Below, one piece after another: positions 32,193 to 37,074 of a stretch of 37,074 bases of DNA. The translations under genes were made by a program, and so were the position numbers. Position 1 is the stretch's first letter. Each line of letters opens with the position of its first letter. The notes beneath the pieces are model-generated. The model saw nothing but the letters and a program-made list of their open reading frames with translations. It ran no database searches and was not told the origin of the DNA. Source of the DNA: Chitinophagaceae bacterium (lineage in GTDB: Bacteria; Bacteroidota; Bacteroidia; Chitinophagales; Chitinophagaceae); contig JAFMEV010000006.1 in NCBI GenBank assembly GCA_017856545.1, positions 1 to 37,074 of the forward strand, read 5' to 3'.

Positions 32193-34886
32193 TTATAATA
32201 GTGATTTTACCACTTCAATCACCTTATCTAATTGGCTTGCATCCTGTCCGCCAGCAGTTGCTAAGGTCTTTTGACCACCACCACCACCTTTGATTAATGG
32301 AGCAATTTTTTCTTTAATAATGGCAGGAGCTTGCCAGTTTTTACTATTTACTAAAGACTCGCTTATAGATAAAGCTACATTCGCTTTTCCATTGGCTTCA
32401 GCAGTTAATATCACCACAGCAGTGGTATGTAAGCTATTTAATTGTAATGCTAATTTTTTCAAATGATCCGCATTACTTAATTGTAATTGTACTCCTAAGA
32501 ATTCAATGTCATTAATGGTAGTGAAAGCAGATTTATATTGTTCAAATAATTCATTCACTAATAAAGCTTCTTGGCTTTCTAATTTCTTTGCTAAATCTTT
32601 TTGACTGCTCTGTAATGATTGAATGGTATCATTTAATACATCGATACTAGATTGCTCATTCCATTCTGGAGCAGTGAATGAGGAATTCATTTTAGCAGCA
32701 ATACCAGCACATGCTTCCGTCAATTGCACTATCTGTTTGTGTAATTTTTCTTTTACTTCTGTTATATGCAATGCAGCTGCATCACCCACAACTGCTTCCA
32801 CTCTTCTTACACCCGCTGCTACAGATGATTCTGCTTTTAAAATAAAGTGACCAATTTCTCCTGTATGTCCCACATGCGTACCACCACATAATTCAATTGA
32901 ATAGGCAGGATCCATCACTACTACTCTAACTTTGTCTCCATATTTTTCTCCAAACAATGCCATTGCACCTAATGCAATCGCTTCATCCTTGCTCATTTCA
33001 TTAATTACTACAGGAACATTTTCTTTAATCTTGTCGTTCACTATTTTTTCTACAGAACTCATTTCTGCATCTGTCATTTTTGCAAAGTGAGAGAAGTCAA
33101 AACGTAATTGTAATTCGTTTACCAGAGATCCTTTTTGTGCAACATGTTTTCCTAAAACATTTCTTAATGCTGCATGTAATAAGTGTGTAGCAGAATGATG
33201 CTTGGTAGTATTTGCTCTTAAGTGAGCATTTACTGTTGCAGTAATTTTAGTGCCAATAGTTTTTGGTAAACTATCTGTAAAATGAATAAATAAATTATTC
33301 TCTTTTTTTGTATCTGTTACTTCAATAATAGATCCATCTTCAAAAGTAAAACTTCCTTTATCCCCCACCTGTCCGCCGCTTTCAGCATAAAATGGGGTAG
33401 AAGCTAATACCCATTGATAAGCTTCTTTCCCTTTTGCTTTTACATTTCTATATTTTATGATCACAGTTTCAGAAGAAGTTTGATGGTAACCAATAAACTG
33501 AGTAGGGGTGTCTTCTCCCACCATGATCCAATCACCTGTATCAACAGCAGTTGCTGCACGACTTCTGTCTTTTTGTTGCTTCATTTCTATATCGAAACCA
33601 GCTTCGTCTACTTCTAAATAGTTTTCAGTTGCAATCAATCTTGTAAGGTCTACTGGGAAACCATAAGTATCAAATAATTCAAATACTAATTTACCTTCAA
33701 TGGTTGCACCTTTTTGATGAGAAGCAATGATATCATCCATTCTTTTTAAGCCTTTCTCTAAGGTTCTTAAAAATCCTTCCTCTTCTTCTTTAACAACTTT
33801 GCTAACAAAATCAAGTTGACTATGTAATTCAGGGAACACATGTTCAAATTGTTTTGCCAATGCAGGCATTAACTGATGCAATAAAGGTTGCTTATAATCC
33901 AAATAAGAGTAATAGTATCTTACAGCTCTTCTTAAAATTCTTCTAATTACATAACCAGCACCTGTATTGGATGGCAATTGTCCATCTGCGATAGTAAATG
34001 CAATAGCACGAATATGATCGGCTATTACTCTAAAGGCAACTGCCTCTTTGCTATCACTGTAATCGTATTGCTTTCCAGTAATATTTGAAACTATATCGAT
34101 AGTGCCTGTGAATACATCAGTGTCGTAATTACTTTTCTTTCCTTGAATAACACGAACCAATCTTTCAAAACCCATTCCTGTATCTACATGCTTTGCAGGT
34201 AATGGTTCTAAGCTGCCATCTTTTTTTCTATTGTATTGAATGAATACATTGTTCCAAATTTCAATTACTTGTGGATGATCTTTATTCACCAAATCTCTAC
34301 CTGGAACTTGTGCAATTTCATCTTCGGATCTCATGTCCACGTGAATTTCACTACATGGACCACAAGGGCCAGTATCTCCCATTTCCCAGAAATTATCTTT
34401 TTTAGATCCATAAATAATTTTGTCTTCTGTCACCCATTTTCTCCACTCTTCTAAAGCAACAGTAGAAGCAGGTAAATTTTCTGCTGGATCTCCTTCAAAT
34501 ACAGATACATATAATCTTGCTGGATCTAATTTGTATACTTTAGTTAATAATTCCCAAGACCATTCAATTGCTTCAGGTTTAAAATAATTTCCAAAACTCC
34601 AGTTGCCTAACATTTCAAACATGGTATGATGATAGGTATCCACACCAACTTCTTCTAAGTCGTTGTGCTTTCCACTTACTCTTAAACATTTTTGAGTATC
34701 TGCAATTCTTGGATGACTAGGCTTTTGATTGCCTAAAAAATAATCTTTAAATTGATTCATGCCAGCATTGGTAAACAATAGCGTTGGGTCATTCTTAATT
34801 ACAATAGGCGCGGAGGGTACTATCGCATGTCCTTTGGATGCAAAAAAATCTAAAAACTTTTGTCTTATGTCTGAACTGGTCATCAT
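32193..34886 (-). CDS. alaS: Alanyl-tRNA synthetase
   Basis: AlaRS (897 residues) charges tRNA-Ala and edits mischarged Ser and Gly. Class II motif 1 region (FTNAGMNQFKDYFLG), RVSGKHNDLEEVG, and the GHTVFEMLGNWSFG-type segment (HHTMFEMLGNWSFGNYF, 86-102) mark the catalytic domain. The editing-domain zinc site is complete: H564-SAT-H568 and C667-GGT-H671. The C-terminal DHHA1/glycine-rich tail contains IKGGGGGQ. Two adjacent ATGs (34886 and 34883) are possible starts; the first is used here. It is a single-gene unit, divergent from the M23 peptidase gene. Confidence 0.97.
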   Translation of the reverse strand: MMTSSDIRQKFLDFFASKGHAIVPSAPIVIKNDPTLLFTNAGMNQFKDYFLGNQKPSHPRIADTQKCLRVSGKHNDLEEVGVDTYHHTMFEMLGNWSFGNYFKPEAIEWSWELLTKVYKLDPARLYVSVFEGDPAENLPASTVALEEWRKWVTEDKIIYGSKKDNFWEMGDTGPCGPCSEIHVDMRSEDEIAQVPGRDLVNKDHPQVIEIWNNVFIQYNRKKDGSLEPLPAKHVDTGMGFERLVRVIQGKKSNYDTDVFTGTIDIVSNITGKQYDYSDSKEAVAFRVIADHIRAIAFTIADGQLPSNTGAGYVIRRILRRAVRYYYSYLDYKQPLLHQLMPALAKQFEHVFPELHSQLDFVSKVVKEEEEGFLRTLEKGLKRMDDIIASHQKGATIEGKLVFELFDTYGFPVDLTRLIATENYLEVDEAGFDIEMKQQKDRSRAATAVDTGDWIMVGEDTPTQFIGYHQTSSETVIIKYRNVKAKGKEAYQWVLASTPFYAESGGQVGDKGSFTFEDGSIIEVTDTKKENNLFIHFTDSLPKTIGTKITATVNAHLRANTTKHHSATHLLHAALRNVLGKHVAQKGSLVNELQLRFDFSHFAKMTDAEMSSVEKIVNDKIKENVPVVINEMSKDEAIALGAMALFGEKYGDKVRVVVMDPAYSIELCGGTHVGHTGEIGHFILKAESSVAAGVRRVEAVVGDAAALHITEVKEKLHKQIVQLTEACAGIAAKMNSSFTAPEWNEQSSIDVLNDTIQSLQSSQKDLAKKLESQEALLVNELFEQYKSAFTTINDIEFLGVQLQLSNADHLKKLALQLNSLHTTAVVILTAEANGKANVALSISESLVNSKNWQAPAIIKEKIAPLIKGGGGGQKTLATAGGQDASQLDKVIEVVKSLL

Positions 34887-34922
34887 GTATTGGAAATTTA
34901 AGCTAATTCATTCTTAAAAAGC

Positions 34923-34930
34923 TATATTTG
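34923..34930 (+). promoter_or_regulatory. -7 promoter element of the M23 peptidase gene
   Basis: TATATTTG matches TAnnTTTG exactly and would give a leader of about 75 bases. No -33 element is seen at 19-23 bases. Its position between the alaS promoter and alaS ATG means the two 5' leaders would overlap antisense. Confidence 0.4.
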
Positions 34931-34949
34931 TAGAGTTTTTTAAGAGCTT

Positions 34950-34982
34950 CAAAGGTAAGGAAATAGGCCCTTTTTTAAACAA
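34950..34982 (-). promoter_or_regulatory. Promoter of alaS
   Basis: The minus strand has TTG at 34982-34980 and TACCTTTG at 34957-34950 with a 22-base spacer, 63 bases ahead of the alaS start. It interleaves with the plus-strand element of the divergent peptidase gene. Confidence 0.6.
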
Positions 34983-35009
34983 TTTGGACAAATTAATCAC
35001 GTAATTGAG

Positions 35010-35981
35010 ATGAAGAAAATCAAATATTTCTTTAATACCCATACACTTCGATTTGAAAAAGTGGAAGTCCCTTTACGTGTCCGCTTATTACAAAGCTTTG
35101 GATTTATTGGCGCCTCCATAGTAACAGGTGTTATTATTGTAATGGTGATGTTCCAGTATATTGATTCCCCTAAAGAAAAGTTGTTACGTCAACAAAATCA
35201 GGATTATAAAGAAAGTTATAGCGTTTTGCAAGAAAGAGTGAAGCAATTAGAACTGCAAATGAATGAATTAGAGAATAGAGACAATGATGTATATCGTTCT
35301 ATTTTTGAGGCAGATCCTATTCCGGATAGCGCACGTGTAAAAGCGATGGAGGCTAAAAAGGAAGTTCAATTAATACAAAACTTGAGTAATGAAGATTTAT
35401 TAGAAAGTATGGTGGGACAATTGAATAATTTAAGTTTAAGGATGGCTTATCAAACAAAATCTTTCACAGAGATTACGGATATGGTGAAGAATAAAGAAAA
35501 ATTATTAAAGGCCATTCCTGCCATTCAACCCATTCGTAATAATAACTTAAATAGAGTTGCTTCTGGTTTTGGATATAGAGTAGATCCCTTGTATAAGGAT
35601 TATAGATTACATGCTGGTTTAGATTTTGCTGCTCCTTCTGGAACACCTATTTATGCTACTGCAGATGGAGTGGTACAAGCGGCTGGATTTAACACAGATG
35701 GATATGGTAACAAAGTGGTGATCAACCATGGTTATGGCTACCAAACCTTATATGGACATATGGTAAGAGTTAAAGCAAGAGTTGGACAAAGGGTGAAAAG
35801 AGGAGAAGTGATTGGGTATATCGGAAGTACAGGAAAGAGTACTGGTCCGCATTGTCACTACGAAGTCATTAAAAGAGGTACAAAAGTAGATCCTGTCTAT
35901 TATTTTTATAACGATCTAACTCCTGCACAATTTGATAGAATTCTCAAAGCTGCAGCTACCAATAAACAAAGCTTGGATTAA
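35010..35981 (+). CDS. Membrane-anchored M23 (LytM-type) metallopeptidase
   Basis: The 323-residue protein has an N-terminal cytosolic stretch, one membrane helix (about 28-50), a coiled-coil (about 55-92) and a C-terminal M23 domain (about 180-300). The zinc and catalytic residues are intact: H201 and D205 in HAGLDFAAPSG, H250 in LYGHM, and H281-C-H283. It should cut peptidoglycan cross-links or activate another hydrolase in the periplasm; the coiled coil resembles that of envelope division factors. The intact motifs argue for an active endopeptidase rather than an EnvC-type activator. It is divergent from alaS and ends ten bases before a convergent gene. Confidence 0.93.
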   Translation: MKKIKYFFNTHTLRFEKVEVPLRVRLLQSFGFIGASIVTGVIIVMVMFQYIDSPKEKLLRQQNQDYKESYSVLQERVKQLELQMNELENRDNDVYRSIFEADPIPDSARVKAMEAKKEVQLIQNLSNEDLLESMVGQLNNLSLRMAYQTKSFTEITDMVKNKEKLLKAIPAIQPIRNNNLNRVASGFGYRVDPLYKDYRLHAGLDFAAPSGTPIYATADGVVQAAGFNTDGYGNKVVINHGYGYQTLYGHMVRVKARVGQRVKRGEVIGYIGSTGKSTGPHCHYEVIKRGTKVDPVYYFYNDLTPAQFDRILKAAATNKQSLD

Positions 35982-35991
35982 TAGTCACTCA

Positions 35992-36414
35992 CTAACTACT
36001 GTGATCTGATACTATTTTCCAAACACCATTGATTCTTCTAAGAATAAGCGTAAAGTGCCCACTAGCATCACCAACTTTTCTTTGTAACATGAATTTTCCA
36101 ATCACAAAAAAGTGGTCTTTCTCCATAGGCTGAACGCTTAAAATATCAAAATTTAAGATACCCATATAGTCCTTGTTAGGGTAGTTTTTCTGATAATTAC
36201 GCAATGTATTATTGTAGCCATAAGTGGGTCCGTTTTTTCCAACAAATACAAGGCTGTCACTATTCCAGTATCCTTGCATAAATCCTGGAATATCTCCTTT
36301 ATTCCAAAAGCTAATTTGATCGGCCAATATGTTTCTAATGATTTTTTCATCATTTGATTGAGCCATACTTGAAACCGAAATAAGCATACCCAGAATGAAT
36401 ACTATTTTTTTCAT
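35992..36414 (-). CDS. Exported DUF4440/NTF2-like protein
   Basis: The 140-residue protein has a signal peptide (MKKIVFILGMLISVSSMAQ) and then one NTF2-like domain of the DUF4440 type: EKIIRNILADQISFWNKGDIPGF, an MQGYWNSDSLVFVG segment, and the C-terminal GHFTLILRRINGVWKIVSDHSS. The cone-shaped fold usually binds a small molecule; no catalytic residues can be assigned from sequence alone. It is divergent from the DNA glycosylase gene and convergent with the M23 gene, separated by only ten bases with no terminator visible. Confidence 0.85.
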   Translation of the reverse strand: MKKIVFILGMLISVSSMAQSNDEKIIRNILADQISFWNKGDIPGFMQGYWNSDSLVFVGKNGPTYGYNNTLRNYQKNYPNKDYMGILNFDILSVQPMEKDHFFVIGKFMLQRKVGDASGHFTLILRRINGVWKIVSDHSS

Positions 36415-36465
36415 GTGCTTTTATTTTGACATACCTAAATTACATAAAAGAAACTAAATTGCGTC

Positions 36466-37071
36466 ATGTCTTATAAAGTACACTTAAAGAAAGATACATC
36501 TCTTATTGCTTTATTAAAAGAGGATAGCTATGTTCTTGAAAAAAGAAAACGTACTGCTATTCGTTTGATTGCGAGTATTATTAGCCAACAATTAAGTACG
36601 CAGGTAGCTAAAATTATTTTCACTAGATTCTTGGATCTATATGGTGGCAAAGAGCCAAGCTGCGAAAAGGTTTTAGCAACAGATCCTATACAATTGAAAA
36701 GTATTGGATTGAGTAATAATAAAGTGAACTATGTTCAAAATGTAGCTAAGTTTTTTTTGGAAAATAAAATTACAGATGCTCAATTGTATAAAATGCCACC
36801 TGAAGAAGTGATTGAATTACTGACTCAAATTAAAGGGGTAGGAAAGTGGACGGTTGAAATGTTATTGATGTTTAGTTTGGGGCATGAAGACGTATTTGCT
36901 GTTGATGATTTAGGTATTCAACAAGCTATGATTAAACTATACAAGATTCAATACGAGACCAAAAAAGAATTACATACCAAGATGCTTACAATAGCTGAAA
37001 ATTGGACACCGTATAAAACCTATGCTTGTTTGCATCTGTGGAAATGGAAGGATACAAAAGCCCCTGTTTAA
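36466..37071 (+). CDS. AlkA-type DNA-3-methyladenine glycosylase (HhH-GPD)
   Basis: The 201-residue protein belongs to the helix-hairpin-helix GPD superfamily: AIRLIASIISQQLSTQVA (31-48), the hairpin QIKGVGKWTV at 121-130 with the typical GVGxWTA-like form, and FAVDDLG where D148 corresponds to the catalytic aspartate. It lacks the Cys cluster of MutY and Nth and lacks the hairpin lysine of OGG1/Nth, consistent with a monofunctional glycosylase that removes alkylated purines. It lacks the N-terminal beta domain of E. coli AlkA, as do many short bacterial forms. The stop codon at 37069-37071 is just inside the window, so the gene is complete. Confidence 0.92.
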   Translation: MSYKVHLKKDTSLIALLKEDSYVLEKRKRTAIRLIASIISQQLSTQVAKIIFTRFLDLYGGKEPSCEKVLATDPIQLKSIGLSNNKVNYVQNVAKFFLENKITDAQLYKMPPEEVIELLTQIKGVGKWTVEMLLMFSLGHEDVFAVDDLGIQQAMIKLYKIQYETKKELHTKMLTIAENWTPYKTYACLHLWKWKDTKAPV

Positions 37072-37074
37072 TTA

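Noticed and set aside
1-37074. Mobile element, phage, CRISPR or defence system
   Set aside because: No transposase, integrase, direct-repeat array, tRNA junction or composition break was seen; the genes are mostly conserved housekeeping functions of this phylum.

Overview
The window is a stretch of ordinary chromosome from an AT-rich member of the Bacteroidota, most likely a Chitinophagaceae-type bacterium (family placement is inference). The signs are a type IX secretion (T9SS) component (PorZ) with a C-terminal sorting domain, an ArgF' carbamoyltransferase of the Bacteroides N-succinylornithine type, the long form of IspG, a DUF5606 protein, a TonB-plug-like domain, TlpA/DUF4369 lipoproteins, A-rich start regions without Shine-Dalgarno sequences, and repeated TAnnTTTG -7 promoter elements. 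No tRNA, rRNA, CRISPR, insertion sequence or phage gene is visible.

Region 1 (1-9550). A YHS-domain lipoprotein, cut by the window edge, is divergent from a complete arginine operon: GNAT acyltransferase, argG, argC, argD, argF', argB, argE, argH, then a periplasmic FKBP-type prolyl isomerase and a strong terminator. Together these genes run from glutamate through N-acylated (probably N-succinylated) intermediates to arginine. A 354-base leader before the first gene holds a 35-codon ORF that ends with tandem Arg codons at the base of a long hairpin. This is a candidate arginine attenuator and, in my view, the most interesting item here.

Region 2 (9551-13268). A lipoprotein with the class D beta-lactamase fold but without its catalytic residues, then ispG (isoprenoid MEP pathway) and a LpxL/HtrB-type lipid A acyltransferase, apparently co-transcribed.

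Region 3 (13265-17121). Small units in alternating directions: an ArsR-family regulator with a cysteine-free double rhodanese protein and a clear palindromic operator; tsaB divergent from ridA; an aldose 1-epimerase homologue; and a PliI-like periplasmic protein. Three neighbouring gene pairs meet tail to tail with overlapping stop ends. The ridA terminator lies inside the opposite epimerase gene.

Region 4 (17118-22326). On the minus strand, porZ follows a GH3 glycosidase/beta-lactamase-fold fusion by a TAATG overlap, preceded by a DUF5606 gene with its own terminator.

Region 5 (22393-28170). A plus-strand operon: a DegT-family aminotransferase resembling KdnA, rpoN (sigma-54), a PAP2-like membrane protein and an RND/MMPL transporter, ending in a terminator that can work in both directions.

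Region 6 (28182-37074). On the minus strand lie gatB with a TlpA-like lipoprotein, a secreted plug plus double-PDZ protein, and alaS. Then come a membrane-anchored M23 peptidase (divergent from alaS), a DUF4440 protein, and an AlkA-family DNA glycosylase whose stop codon lies three bases before the window ends.
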